Below are positions 19,033 through 29,164 of a stretch of DNA of 64,000 nucleotides, piece after piece. The stretch is taken from assembly GCA_944324215.1 (NCBI GenBank), contig CALUVP010000120.1:1-64000 (forward strand), written 5' to 3'. The position numbers and the translations under genes were made by a program. Position 1 is the stretch's first letter, and the number at the start of each line of letters is the position of its first letter. The notes beneath the pieces were generated by a model. That model did no database searches. It saw only the letters and a list, made by a program, of their open reading frames with translations, and had not been told where the DNA came from. Source of the DNA: Candidatus Gastranaerophilales bacterium (lineage in GTDB: Bacteria > Cyanobacteriota > Vampirovibrionia > Gastranaerophilales > Gastranaerophilaceae).

Positions 19033-20040
19033 TTATATAGAATTTTGTTGTTCCTTTTTTATTGCATTAATTATTTTATTGTATAATTTTTTAGATTTTT
19101 CTTCAATTTTGTATGACGGTGTTATTCCTAGTTTTTGGAGTATCCATTTTATAAAAGCTCGTTTTTCTTCTTTCTTTAAAGTTTTAACCATTATTGTATA
19201 TAATTCCGAACGTAACTCACTATTTGATGTTAATCCAGCTGTTTCTCTACCTGTAATATTTAAAAACAATTTTTCAGCCTTTCCACCAACAAGGTATGCT
19301 CTTGCTTCATCTTTTAGGGTAGATTTTAATTCTGACGAAACTATAAGATTTTGTTTATTCTTTCCTTTTTCTAAAATTTTACTACCATATAATATACATT
19401 GAATAAATTCTTTTAAACTCTTAGTCGATTCAAATCCAGTATGTTCCATTATGTTTTTATGATATTTGTTTAAGCCAAAAACCTCTTTTTGATTAGTAAG
19501 GAATGACATCTTTTGCTGGAATTCAAGACTTTTCATATTCAGTATTTCACCGTATTTTTTTTGTAATCTTTCTTGCAAATTTTTAATAGGTTTGTATTTT
19601 AAAAAAGTTTTAAATAATTTACTATAAGCCGAAAATGCATCAAATAATGCGTGCTCCGATTCGTGAGCAGCTACATTTACAAGATTGCTACCTTGTAAAT
19701 CGTTTAGTCTTAAATTTAAAAGTGTCTTATCATTACCTCCTAAAGATGGGATTACTATTGATCCATTTGAATCATAAAAACACTTCGCATTATCTTCTGA
19801 AAGCATTAATTTTTCTTTAAGAGCTTTTATTGTTGCATTTCTATCTGTTACTAATTCAATTTTTTGAGCTTTTTTGCCCAGTGTGGAATTGAATATTTCT
19901 TGAAACTCTGTTTGTGAGATTTTATTTTTACTTTTCAAAATTTCAGCAGTTTTTAATCCAATTTCTTCACTTTTACGAAGAATTGTTTTTTTTGTCATTA
20001 TTCCTGTTGTTTTAAAAATAAAATTCCCTAAATTTACCAT
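19033..20040 (-). CDS. Putative zinc metallopeptidase, HESEH motif
   Basis: The 335-aa protein carries NVAAHESEHALFDAFSAY near residues 121-138, with the HExxH zincin motif (HESEH). Upstream is a region (VIPSLGGNDKTLLNLRL) like the edge strand of zincin folds. No third zinc ligand can be assigned with confidence. There is no clear signal peptide, and the rest is basic and helical. AGGGGA precedes the ATG by 5-6 bases. It is divergent from ligA. The peptidase call rests on one motif in a plausible context, so the function is tentative. Confidence 0.6.
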   Translation of the reverse strand: MVNLGNFIFKTTGIMTKKTILRKSEEIGLKTAEILKSKNKISQTEFQEIFNSTLGKKAQKIELVTDRNATIKALKEKLMLSEDNAKCFYDSNGSIVIPSLGGNDKTLLNLRLNDLQGSNLVNVAAHESEHALFDAFSAYSKLFKTFLKYKPIKNLQERLQKKYGEILNMKSLEFQQKMSFLTNQKEVFGLNKYHKNIMEHTGFESTKSLKEFIQCILYGSKILEKGKNKQNLIVSSELKSTLKDEARAYLVGGKAEKLFLNITGRETAGLTSNSELRSELYTIMVKTLKKEEKRAFIKWILQKLGITPSYKIEEKSKKLYNKIINAIKKEQQNSI

Positions 20041-20092
20041 TCTTAATCCCCTATATATTAATAAAGTTTATTTTTATTACAAATTTGCTTTT

Positions 20093-20103
20093 TATGTTAA
20101 AAT
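20093..20103 (+). promoter_or_regulatory. Candidate extended -10 promoter of ligA
   Basis: TATGTTAAAAT contains an extended -10 (TATG-n-TAAAAT) 21 bases before the ligA ATG. Nearly identical elements (TATGATAAAAT) precede lysS (24849) and rfbC (50132). No good -35 hexamer lies at 16-18 bases, as is common for extended -10 promoters. Confidence 0.4.
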
Positions 20104-20124
20104 ATGTAAAGAATAGGGGGATAA

Positions 20125-22104
<1,980 letters not shown>

Positions 22105-22143
22105 TGATTATCAAAGAATTATTTTAAATATAATGAGGTATGA

Positions 22144-22587
22144 ATGAAAAAGAATTTAAATGTTATACAAATTAAGGGAATAAGAGGTCTTGTGATATTT
22201 GGTTTAGTTTTGTGCTGTCTAACCGCTGGATTTATAGTCTTCCCAGGCTGGGTTGCTATGCATATATGGAATGCTTTAGCAAGTTTTTCAAGTGTTATAC
22301 CAAGTATAGGTATTATTCAAGGTGTTTTACTCTGGGGAATTATTATTGCTTCATACTTTACATTTAAAAAAGATAGAATTGTAGTTTGTGTAAAATCGCC
22401 AAAAGGGTTAAATGAAGAGGAACTAAAAGCAGTTTTTGCAGATTTAAAAAAGCAAAATGCTGAAGAAAAGTTTATTAACGCTATGATGAAAGCTAGAGAA
22501 GCAGAATTAAAAATTCAAGAAACTGATAAAAATTCTATAGAGTGTGAGAATAAAATGAATGATGAAATAAATTCTCACCAAAATTAA
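22144..22587 (+). CDS. Unknown two-helix membrane protein, 147 aa
   Basis: Two hydrophobic segments (about residues 14-36 and 52-76) are followed by a charged, probably coiled-coil cytoplasmic tail (EEELKAVFADLKKQNAEEKF and on). No family is recognised. A GAGG site lies a few bases before the ATG, and the gene is 39 bases behind ligA and ends at a shared terminator, so it is probably co-transcribed with ligA. A link to DNA repair is not implied by the sequence. Confidence 0.75.
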   Translation: MKKNLNVIQIKGIRGLVIFGLVLCCLTAGFIVFPGWVAMHIWNALASFSSVIPSIGIIQGVLLWGIIIASYFTFKKDRIVVCVKSPKGLNEEELKAVFADLKKQNAEEKFINAMMKAREAELKIQETDKNSIECENKMNDEINSHQN

Positions 22588-22590
22588 TTA

Positions 22591-22624
22591 AAAAAATACC
22601 GAGATTCAATCTCGGTATTTTTTT
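22591..22624. terminator. Bidirectional terminator between the ligA operon and nusA
   Basis: AATACCGAGATT and its perfect complement AATCTCGGTATT form a tight hairpin flanked by an A-run on the left and a T-run on the right, so it works for both convergent transcripts. Confidence 0.85.
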
Positions 22625-22637
22625 AATTATATCATTC

Positions 22638-23876
22638 CTATTCTTCTTCAGAAGCTTCATCTTCTTGAGTTTCGTCTTGGAAATCTTCCTCATCAATTTC
22701 TTGTTGATTCATTTCTTCTTCTATTTCTTCTTGAATTTCATCAGAATCTACCGGACGATCTTCCTCTTCAGAAGTATTTTCATCGTAATTGTAATTTTCT
22801 GCTCTTGAAGCTTCTTCACTCTCCATTTGAGAAATACTCTTTATGTCGATCTTCCAACCGGTTAACCTATGAGCAAGTCTTACATTCTGACCTTCTCTAC
22901 CGATAGCAAGAGATAGTTGATCATCAGGTACTACAACTAGAGCATCTTTGGTTTCTTCGTCATCTGTCATGATATCAACAGATACAACTCTTGCAGGAGA
23001 GATTGCATTAACTATATATTCAACAGGATCAGGAGACCATCTTACGATATCAATTTTTTCGTTCTTTAATTCTCCTACAATAGTTTGAATTCTTGAACCT
23101 CTAGGTCCGATACAAGCTCCTACTGAATCTACTTCAGGATCATTTGACCAAACTGCAATCTTTGTTCTAAATCCGGCTTCTCTTGCAATTGACTTAATTT
23201 CAACTATTCCATCCTCTATTTCCGGAACTTCAAGTTCGAATAATTCTCTAACAATTTCAGGATGTGCATGAGATACGATTACTTGTGGTAATCTGTTTGT
23301 TTCTTTTACATTTAGAACAAATACTCTGATTCTATTACCAGGTTTGTAGTATTCTCTTGGTATTTGCTCTTTTTGAGGCATTATAGCATCTGTTTTTCCA
23401 ATATTTACTATAACGTTTCTGTTTTCAACTCTCTGTATAATACCGGTGGTTAAAGTCCCTTTCTTTTCAAGGAATTCATTTAAAATATTATTTCTTTCAG
23501 CATCTCTAATTCTTTGTGTAATAACTTGTTTTGCAGATTGAGCTGCAATACGTCCGAATTGTTCCGGTGTAACTTCTATTTTAACTTCGTCATCAACTTC
23601 AACTTCGTCATCAATTTCTTTAGCGTCTTCCAATGAAATTTGTGTATCAGAATCTTCGACATTCTCTACAACAGTTTTTGTGCTGAATACACCAATTTCA
23701 CCTGTTTGCTCATCTAATATTGCTTCAATGTTTGCAGCTTCTTTAACGTGCATGTGCTTTTTGTAAGCTGCCACCATAGCATCACACAATGATGCTATCA
23801 ATACTTCTTTTGATATTCCACGTTCTCTTTCCAGCTCTTCACAAGCTTCAAATAATGCTGTTCCAATTTTAATCAT
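22638..23876 (-). CDS. nusA: Transcription termination/antitermination factor NusA
   Basis: NusA binds RNA polymerase and nascent RNA and modulates pausing, termination and antitermination. The 412-aa protein has the N-terminal polymerase-binding domain (1-130), an S1 domain (about 140-205), and two KH domains, with GACIGPRGSRIQTI near 260 and LSLAIGREGQNVRLAH near 320. The tail from about residue 355 is long and strongly acidic (many Glu/Asp). It lacks the C-terminal repeats of proteobacterial NusA. It follows rimP by 17 bases, the usual order, but infB does not follow; a terminator does. Confidence 0.95.
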   Translation of the reverse strand: MIKIGTALFEACEELERERGISKEVLIASLCDAMVAAYKKHMHVKEAANIEAILDEQTGEIGVFSTKTVVENVEDSDTQISLEDAKEIDDEVEVDDEVKIEVTPEQFGRIAAQSAKQVITQRIRDAERNNILNEFLEKKGTLTTGIIQRVENRNVIVNIGKTDAIMPQKEQIPREYYKPGNRIRVFVLNVKETNRLPQVIVSHAHPEIVRELFELEVPEIEDGIVEIKSIAREAGFRTKIAVWSNDPEVDSVGACIGPRGSRIQTIVGELKNEKIDIVRWSPDPVEYIVNAISPARVVSVDIMTDDEETKDALVVVPDDQLSLAIGREGQNVRLAHRLTGWKIDIKSISQMESEEASRAENYNYDENTSEEEDRPVDSDEIQEEIEEEMNQQEIDEEDFQDETQEDEASEEE

Positions 23877-23893
23877 TATTCTTCTCCTTTTTA

Positions 23894-24376
23894 TTAATCT
23901 ATGTATAATTTCGCAGATTGAATGTTTGACTTTGGTACTTGTATTTCTTTACCATCTTCAAATCTAAGAAATTTTAGTCCCAAATTATCATCCCAGTCCA
24001 AAATTTCTCCTTTAAAGATTTTTTCAGTCTCGCCATCAAAAGGTGTTTTAAGTTTTAAACTAATTCTACGACCTTTAAAAATTAAAAATTCTTTATCAGA
24101 CTTGAACTTTCTCTCTAAACCAGGGGATGAAACTTCTAAATAGTATTTTACAGGTATTAATTCATCAAGAAAATCATTTAAACTTCTTGTAACATTTTCA
24201 CAATCATCAAGTGTTATGTCTTTTTCGTAAGAATAAAGATATATTCTTAAAAACCACTTATGATTTTCTTTTATAAATTCAATTTCTATAGGAATAAGGT
24301 TAAATCTCATTGCAGTATTTTCAATGAGAGGCGTTATCTTTTCTAAGATTTCGTATCTGTTAATTTCCTGCTTCAT
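23894..24376 (-). CDS. rimP: Ribosome maturation factor RimP
   Basis: RimP assists assembly of the 30S ribosomal subunit. The 160-aa protein has the N-terminal alpha/beta domain with DITLDDCENVTRSLNDFLDE and YYLEVSSPGLERKF, the family signature, followed by an Sm-like C-terminal domain. AGGAAGGAG precedes the ATG. It forms an operon with nusA. A 16-base palindrome and the terminator of the upstream gene lie in the 130-base leader region. Confidence 0.95.
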   Translation of the reverse strand: MKQEINRYEILEKITPLIENTAMRFNLIPIEIEFIKENHKWFLRIYLYSYEKDITLDDCENVTRSLNDFLDELIPVKYYLEVSSPGLERKFKSDKEFLIFKGRRISLKLKTPFDGETEKIFKGEILDWDDNLGLKFLRFEDGKEIQVPKSNIQSAKLYID

Positions 24377-24399
24377 AAGACTCCTTCCTGTAATGATAT

Positions 24400-24415
24400 T
24401 TAGGTCAGTACCTAA
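24400..24415. promoter_or_regulatory. Perfect 16-base palindrome in the rimP leader
   Basis: TTAGGT-CAGT-ACCTAA is a perfect inverted repeat 24 bases upstream of the rimP start, just downstream of the terminator for the preceding minus-strand gene. It could be an operator or a small RNA hairpin affecting rimP-nusA expression. Only the symmetry is seen; no regulator is known. Confidence 0.3.
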
Positions 24416-24420
24416 TAAAA

Positions 24421-24450
24421 AAAGAACGGAATTTATTGACCGTTCTTTTT
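24421..24450 (-). terminator. Intrinsic terminator of the unknown gene at 24509
   Basis: AAAGAACGG (24421-24429) pairs with CCGTTCTTT (24440-24448); on the minus strand the hairpin ends in a run of T. It lies about 60 bases beyond the stop of the gene at 24509 and before rimP. A T-run also follows on the plus strand. Confidence 0.75.
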
Positions 24451-24508
24451 TAAGAAACTATTCACTCCTTAAGTATAACAAATTTTAAAGTATTTGTAAA
24501 TCATTTTA

Positions 24509-24823
24509 TTAAGGTTTATGAAGTCTTTTAATTATTATTTGAGCAATTTTTCCCAGTCCCATCATAATAGGGCTTGCAAGAGGAATAGGCGTCATAAATC
24601 CAATCGCACTTGCAATATATGGTAAATCCTCAACACTTGTCGCTTTTATAATCTCTTTGGTTACGCTCTTACTTATTCCGTAAGCTCTTTTTAGTTTACC
24701 ATGATTATGTTGTTTAGAGTAATTATTGGCATTATTGAAGCCTGTAGAATATGCCTTTTTAAATCTTTTAGAAGTATTTGCTATATTTTTGTTCGTATTT
24801 TGTATAATGGGTAAAATCTTCAT
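24509..24823 (-). CDS. Unknown small basic protein, about 104 aa
   Basis: The ATG at 24823 (MKILPIIQ) is chosen over an in-frame TTG at 24841, although neither has a clear ribosome binding site. The product is very basic in its first 60 residues. It ends with a hydrophobic Pro/Gly-rich segment (about 65-95, IASAIGFMTPIPLASPIMMGLG) that could insert in a membrane. A good terminator follows. No family is recognised; the make-up recalls other lineage-specific unknowns in this window. Confidence 0.6.
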   Translation of the reverse strand: MKILPIIQNTNKNIANTSKRFKKAYSTGFNNANNYSKQHNHGKLKRAYGISKSVTKEIIKATSVEDLPYIASAIGFMTPIPLASPIMMGLGKIAQIIIKRLHKP

Positions 24824-24848
24824 ATATATATTTTTGCACAAAAATATT

Positions 24849-24859
24849 TATGATAAAAT
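24849..24859 (+). promoter_or_regulatory. Candidate extended -10 promoter of lysS
   Basis: TATGATAAAAT, an extended -10 element, lies 39 bases before the lysS ATG. It is identical to the element in front of rfbC (50132) and one base different from that of ligA (20093). Confidence 0.4.
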
Positions 24860-24898
24860 ATTAATCAAGAGTGAAGTAAGATATGAGGATTTAATAAT

Positions 24899-26434
24899 AT
24901 GACACAACAAACAAGGGAGCCTATTTCAGCAAAAGAATCTATAAGACAAACAAGAATACAAAAATTAGCAGAACTTGCAGATAAAGGAATCAATCCGTAT
25001 CCATATTCATTTGACAAGGATGCCAATGCAATAGATTTACAGAATAAATATAAGGATCTTTCAGCAGGTGAAGAAACTGAGGATTTTTATTCTGTTGCAG
25101 GAAGGGTTATGGCTATAAGAAATTCAGGTATGTTCATAGACTTAATGGATGCTACAGGAAAGATTCAGATATTTTCTCATAAAGAAAATATGGATCCAGA
25201 AATGGTTAAAAACTTAAAATTAGTTGATATCGGTGATATTTTAGGTTTTTATGGCTCAATAAGAAGAACTCCACGTGGAGAACTATCAATAAAAGCTAAA
25301 AGTTTTAAAATGCTTTCAAAATCTCTTTTACCTCTTCCTAATAAACAAATTAGTGAAGAAAAGTTGGAACAATTGAAAATGTATCATACAATGTCTGACA
25401 CAGAAACTAAATATCGTCAAAGATACGTAGACTTAATCGTAAATGAAAAGACACGAGATACATTTAGAAAAAGAAGTCTTATAATTCAAAAAGTTAGAGA
25501 ATATCTAACAAAACAGGGATTTTTAGAAGTAGAAACGCCAATGCTTCATACTCAAGCATCTGGCGCAAATGCAAGACCTTTTATAACACACCATAACGCT
25601 TTGAATATGGATTTGACATTAAGAATTGCTCCAGAACTTCACTTGAAAAGACTTATGGTTGGTGGTTTAAGTGAAAAGATTTTTGAGCTTTCAAGATGTT
25701 TCAGAAACGAAGGTATTGATACGCGTCACAACCCAGAATTTACAATGATAGAGTTATATCAGTCATATCTGGATTATAATGAAATGATGGTTTTAACAGA
25801 AAATCTTGTAGCTTATGTAGCTCAGGAAGTTTTGGGTACAACTAAAATCAAGTATGGTGAAAATGAGATAGATTTAACACCACCTTGGGATAGAAAGACT
25901 ATGCTAGGTGCGATAAAGGAGTATACAGGTGTTGACTTTGGTGAGTTTTTTACAGCTAAAGAAGCATTTGATAAAGCTAAATCAATGCATATAGAGGTTG
26001 ATGAAGAAATGAACTGGGGACAGATAGTAGAAGCTGTTTTTGAGGCTAAAGTAGAACCGACTTTAATACAGCCGGTTCACATAATTGACTACCCAAGAGA
26101 AATATCTCCGTTAGCAAAGGTTCACCGTGATAACGACAGGTTAACAGAACGTTTTGAAACAAGGGTTAACGGTTGGGAAATCGCAAATGCGTTTTCTGAA
26201 TTAACAGATCCTATAGATCAAAGACATAGATTCGAAGCTCAGGCATTAGCTAAAGCAAATGGTGATGAAGAAGCAATGTCGATTGATGAAGATTATATTA
26301 ATGCTCTGGAATATGGTTTAGCTCCTACTGGCGGTATGGGAATGGGCATTGATAGATTGGTTATGTTGCTAACTAATTCTCCGACAATAAGGGATGTAAT
26401 AGCGTTCCCAACATTAAAGAAGGTAGAAAATTAA
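24899..26434 (+). CDS. lysS: Lysyl-tRNA synthetase, class II
   Basis: LysS charges tRNA-Lys. At 511 aa it is full length. It has the N-terminal OB-fold anticodon-binding domain (about residues 60-165), followed by the class II catalytic core. Motif 2 is seen as FRNEGIDTRHNPEFTMIE near residue 265, and motif 3 as GLAPTGGMGMGIDRLVMLL near 475-495. GAGG precedes the ATG by about nine bases. Its substrate tRNA-Lys(UUU) is encoded at 49779. A GC-rich palindrome rather than a typical terminator follows it. Confidence 0.97.
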   Translation: MTQQTREPISAKESIRQTRIQKLAELADKGINPYPYSFDKDANAIDLQNKYKDLSAGEETEDFYSVAGRVMAIRNSGMFIDLMDATGKIQIFSHKENMDPEMVKNLKLVDIGDILGFYGSIRRTPRGELSIKAKSFKMLSKSLLPLPNKQISEEKLEQLKMYHTMSDTETKYRQRYVDLIVNEKTRDTFRKRSLIIQKVREYLTKQGFLEVETPMLHTQASGANARPFITHHNALNMDLTLRIAPELHLKRLMVGGLSEKIFELSRCFRNEGIDTRHNPEFTMIELYQSYLDYNEMMVLTENLVAYVAQEVLGTTKIKYGENEIDLTPPWDRKTMLGAIKEYTGVDFGEFFTAKEAFDKAKSMHIEVDEEMNWGQIVEAVFEAKVEPTLIQPVHIIDYPREISPLAKVHRDNDRLTERFETRVNGWEIANAFSELTDPIDQRHRFEAQALAKANGDEEAMSIDEDYINALEYGLAPTGGMGMGIDRLVMLLTNSPTIRDVIAFPTLKKVEN

Positions 26435-26443
26435 AATTTATAT

Positions 26444-26471
26444 GGGGCGGAGCTTTTTAAAGCTCCGCCCC
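26444..26471. repeat. GC-rich perfect palindrome between lysS and thiL
   Basis: GGGGCGGAGCTTT and AAAGCTCCGCCCC form a 13-bp perfect inverted repeat with a two-base centre. Its GC content stands out sharply from the surroundings. No T-run follows on either strand, so it is not a standard intrinsic terminator. It may be a REP-like element, an RNA-stabilising hairpin, or a weak terminator. It ends 16 bases before the thiL start. Confidence 0.6.
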
Positions 26472-26487
26472 TCTAAAAATAATAATT

Positions 26488-27357
26488 ATGAAAGAACTTG
26501 ATTTTATAGAAATAATAAAAAAACAAATCGGTGGAGATTATATAGGAAGTGATTGTGCTTATTTAAAAGAGCTTGGGATTGTTGTTTCTCAAGATAATTT
26601 AGTAGAAGACATTCATTTTAAAAGAGCGTGGTGTAATCCTGAGCAACTAGGATATAAAGCAATTGCTGTAAATATAAGTGATATATTAGCTGCTGGTGCT
26701 AAGCCTGCTTATATAACTGTTGCTTTATCGTTACCGAGTGATATCTCAGATGTTTTCATTAATAATTTTTATATAGGTGCAAAAAAAGCTTTATATGGTG
26801 CAAAAATCGTTGGAGGAGATATTACTGGATCAAAAGATAAGATTTTTGTTTCTATTACTGCTATAGGTACTGTTAAGGATAGAAAAATTGCTTCAAGATG
26901 TAATGCAAAACCTGGTTACAAAATAATTACTCGTGGTGAATACGGAATAAGTTCAAAAGGCTTAGAGGAATTAATGAATAATGGTTCTAATTTTGAATTA
27001 ATTAGAGCACATTTGGAACCGAAATTAGACATTGAATTTTCGGAGTATATATCTACTCATATTGATACTGACTATGCAATGATGGACACTTCAGACGGCT
27101 TAGCAGATGCTTTATTTAAGATTGCGAAAGAAAGCTCAGTTTCAATTAATGCAAAATATATTTATGGCATGTTTGGTTCAGAAGATTACAAACTGGTAGC
27201 AGCTGTTCCTGAAGAATTTATGATGGATTTAGATAATTGCACTTTGGTAGGTGAAGTTGTAGAAAAACAAGATTATGTATTAAAAATTAAAGACAAAGAA
27301 TACAAAAATTATGATGAATTAAAACTATATAACCATTTTGGAGGAGATGATGAATAA
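26488..27357 (+). CDS. thiL: Thiamine-monophosphate kinase
   Basis: ThiL phosphorylates thiamine monophosphate to thiamine diphosphate. The 289-aa protein has the AIR-synthase-like fold pattern: IGSDCAYL near residue 18, SQDNLVEDIHF near 36, NISDILAAGAKPAYITVALSL near 60, and GGDITGSKD near 109, which carry the metal and ATP ligands, plus the C-terminal GSEDYKL. It is somewhat shorter than the usual 320-330 aa, with the loss at the C-terminal half. The ATG has no visible ribosome binding site and follows the palindrome closely. It overlaps ispD. Confidence 0.88.
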   Translation: MKELDFIEIIKKQIGGDYIGSDCAYLKELGIVVSQDNLVEDIHFKRAWCNPEQLGYKAIAVNISDILAAGAKPAYITVALSLPSDISDVFINNFYIGAKKALYGAKIVGGDITGSKDKIFVSITAIGTVKDRKIASRCNAKPGYKIITRGEYGISSKGLEELMNNGSNFELIRAHLEPKLDIEFSEYISTHIDTDYAMMDTSDGLADALFKIAKESSVSINAKYIYGMFGSEDYKLVAAVPEEFMMDLDNCTLVGEVVEKQDYVLKIKDKEYKNYDELKLYNHFGGDDE

Positions 27358-28000
27358 ATTTTCTGTAATTATACCTGCTGGAGGAACTTCTTCCAGATAT
27401 GGCAGTCAAAATAAATTGTTAGAAAAGATTAAAGATAAAACAGTTATTGAAGAAACGGTCTCAAAGTTCGTCGATTTTGAGGAGATTACTGAAATTATTA
27501 TACCTGCCAATGCTTCAATTAAGAGTGAATTACACGAATTATTAAATAATCCTAAAATAATAATTATTGATGGTGGTAGTTCAAGACAAAAATCCGTTTA
27601 TAATGCTTTACAAGTTGTAAAAAATGATTATGTCCTAATACATGATGGTGCACGTCCATTGATAAGAAAAGATACAATAGAATATGTATTAAAGGCTGTT
27701 GTAGATAAGGAAGCTGTGTCTGTTATGACAAAAACTACGGATACAATTAAAGAAGTTGATTCAGAAGGTAGAATTATAAGAACTATAGACAGATCAAAAC
27801 TTTATAACACTCAAACTCCACAAGCTTTCAGGACATCTATTATAAAAGAAGCACATGAAAAATTAAAAGATGGGAATTTTACGGATGACTCTTCTATGCT
27901 AGAATATTTGAATATTCCAGTTTATATAGTGAATGGAAGCTATACAAATATAAAAATAACAATAAAAAGTGATTTAGATTTTGCTAAACTTTATATTTAA
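27350..28000 (+). CDS. ispD: 2-C-methyl-D-erythritol 4-phosphate cytidylyltransferase IspD
   Basis: IspD makes CDP-methylerythritol in the MEP isoprenoid pathway. Family features are VIIPAGGTSSRYGSQNKLLE near residues 5-25 (nucleotide-binding, Lys for CTP), IIDGGSSRQKSVYNAL near 75, VLIHDGARPLI near 100, and TQTPQAFR near 150. The start at 27350 is favoured over an upstream in-frame TTG and ATG because GGAGG lies five bases before it. It overlaps the end of thiL by eight bases. dxr, the preceding step of the pathway, is in this window at 53368. Confidence 0.93.
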   Translation: MNKFSVIIPAGGTSSRYGSQNKLLEKIKDKTVIEETVSKFVDFEEITEIIIPANASIKSELHELLNNPKIIIIDGGSSRQKSVYNALQVVKNDYVLIHDGARPLIRKDTIEYVLKAVVDKEAVSVMTKTTDTIKEVDSEGRIIRTIDRSKLYNTQTPQAFRTSIIKEAHEKLKDGNFTDDSSMLEYLNIPVYIVNGSYTNIKITIKSDLDFAKLYI

Positions 28001-28155
28001 TCAAAAGACTTAGAAAAAAATATTAATGTTTTTTTAGTTATAATAGCCTTGTATTACTCAATATTATTGATTTTAATCCGTAAAATTTCTGATTACCGGT
28101 TCAATAGATAAGAATTGAATAAACTTTTATAGTGTTATCACAAGGTGGTGTCACT

Positions 28156-29061
28156 ATGAAAAAAATTTTATCAATAACTTTAATATTTATATACATATCT
28201 ATTTCACACCCAGCACTAGCTGCTATTTCAACACAGGCAAGCACTATTTCTAAAATAGAAAATAGTATATATGGATTTGATTATACAAAAGATTCAACAA
28301 AAAAACGTGTTGAGCGTTTAGAAAAAACTATATATGGCAAAGTTAATACAGGTGACATTAATAAGCGATTAACAAAGCTTTCTGGCGATATTTCTGCAGA
28401 CGTAATAGGACTGGAAATTCCACCAGTTGAAGATACTTTTGCGGAGCAGGAAGAAGTTGCTTCTGCTGATAGTTCAGTTAATTATCCGATTGTGGATGAA
28501 ATAGAAAAGAAATTGTTTAATGAAACATACAAAAATAGAGATTTTCATACTAGGATTGTTACTATTGAAAAGAAGCTTTTTGGTAAAGTCTATGATATAG
28601 ATGATTATGCTACAAGAATGGATAGAATAAAAGCAGAAATTATGCCGGAAACAGTAGATTATACAGATAGATTTGCACACGAATACAGGGATAATAGAGA
28701 TAATGACATGCTCACCTCTGATGATTTATCAGGCAGTTCATTAAGCAGATTCAGTATGCCATTTGGTCAAAGAAATTATACAAGACCATATGCAAATTAT
28801 GGTGATGAATTTACTGGTGCAGCTTCCTCAACACAAAACTATAATACTAATTTGAATGATGAATTAGCACAATTAGAATATGAGACTTTTGGTACAGAAT
28901 TTTCTAATGAAGATACAACAAGCAGGATTAAACGCTTAAATAGTGTAAATCAAGCAAAGAAATCTTCACAACGATATGATTCAAATAAATTTACCCAAAG
29001 AATGTCAACTGCAATGGAAATAGGAGCAATGATTTTAATGATTCTTGCTATGGTTTTGTAA
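28156..29061 (+). CDS. Secreted repeat protein with E-x3-[FY]-G motifs
   Basis: The start at ATG 28156 follows AAGGTGGTG. A cleavable signal peptide is clear (residues 1-23, basic start, hydrophobic core, ending HPALAA). The mature protein carries about five copies of a motif of roughly 25-30 residues: [IL]E-x3-[FY]-G-x3-[YF]-x6-R-[IL]-x2-[IL], for example LEKTIYGKVNTGDINKRLTKL and IEKKLFGKVYDIDDYATRM. A hydrophobic stretch (about 288-300) ends the protein. Similar repeats occur, as far as I recall, in other Melainabacteria and Cyanobacteria, but I know no function. Confidence 0.75.
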   Translation: MKKILSITLIFIYISISHPALAAISTQASTISKIENSIYGFDYTKDSTKKRVERLEKTIYGKVNTGDINKRLTKLSGDISADVIGLEIPPVEDTFAEQEEVASADSSVNYPIVDEIEKKLFNETYKNRDFHTRIVTIEKKLFGKVYDIDDYATRMDRIKAEIMPETVDYTDRFAHEYRDNRDNDMLTSDDLSGSSLSRFSMPFGQRNYTRPYANYGDEFTGAASSTQNYNTNLNDELAQLEYETFGTEFSNEDTTSRIKRLNSVNQAKKSSQRYDSNKFTQRMSTAMEIGAMILMILAMVL

Positions 29062-29164
29062 TGTACCAATATATTTGTAAATTTTGTATAGGTATATTGT
29101 ATAATTATTATATACGATATATAATAAGATATATAGGAAACAATTCCTAGGGATATGATATCTT

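Noticed and set aside
19001-19402. Plus-strand frame opposite the HESEH protein
   Set aside because: Its Phe/Ser-rich product is the mirror of a Lys/Glu-rich gene, and the minus-strand frame has a ribosome binding site and a motif.
24841-24843. TTG start for the small unknown gene at 24509
   Set aside because: It has no ribosome binding site and adds six residues; the ATG at 24823 is simpler, though also without a clear site.
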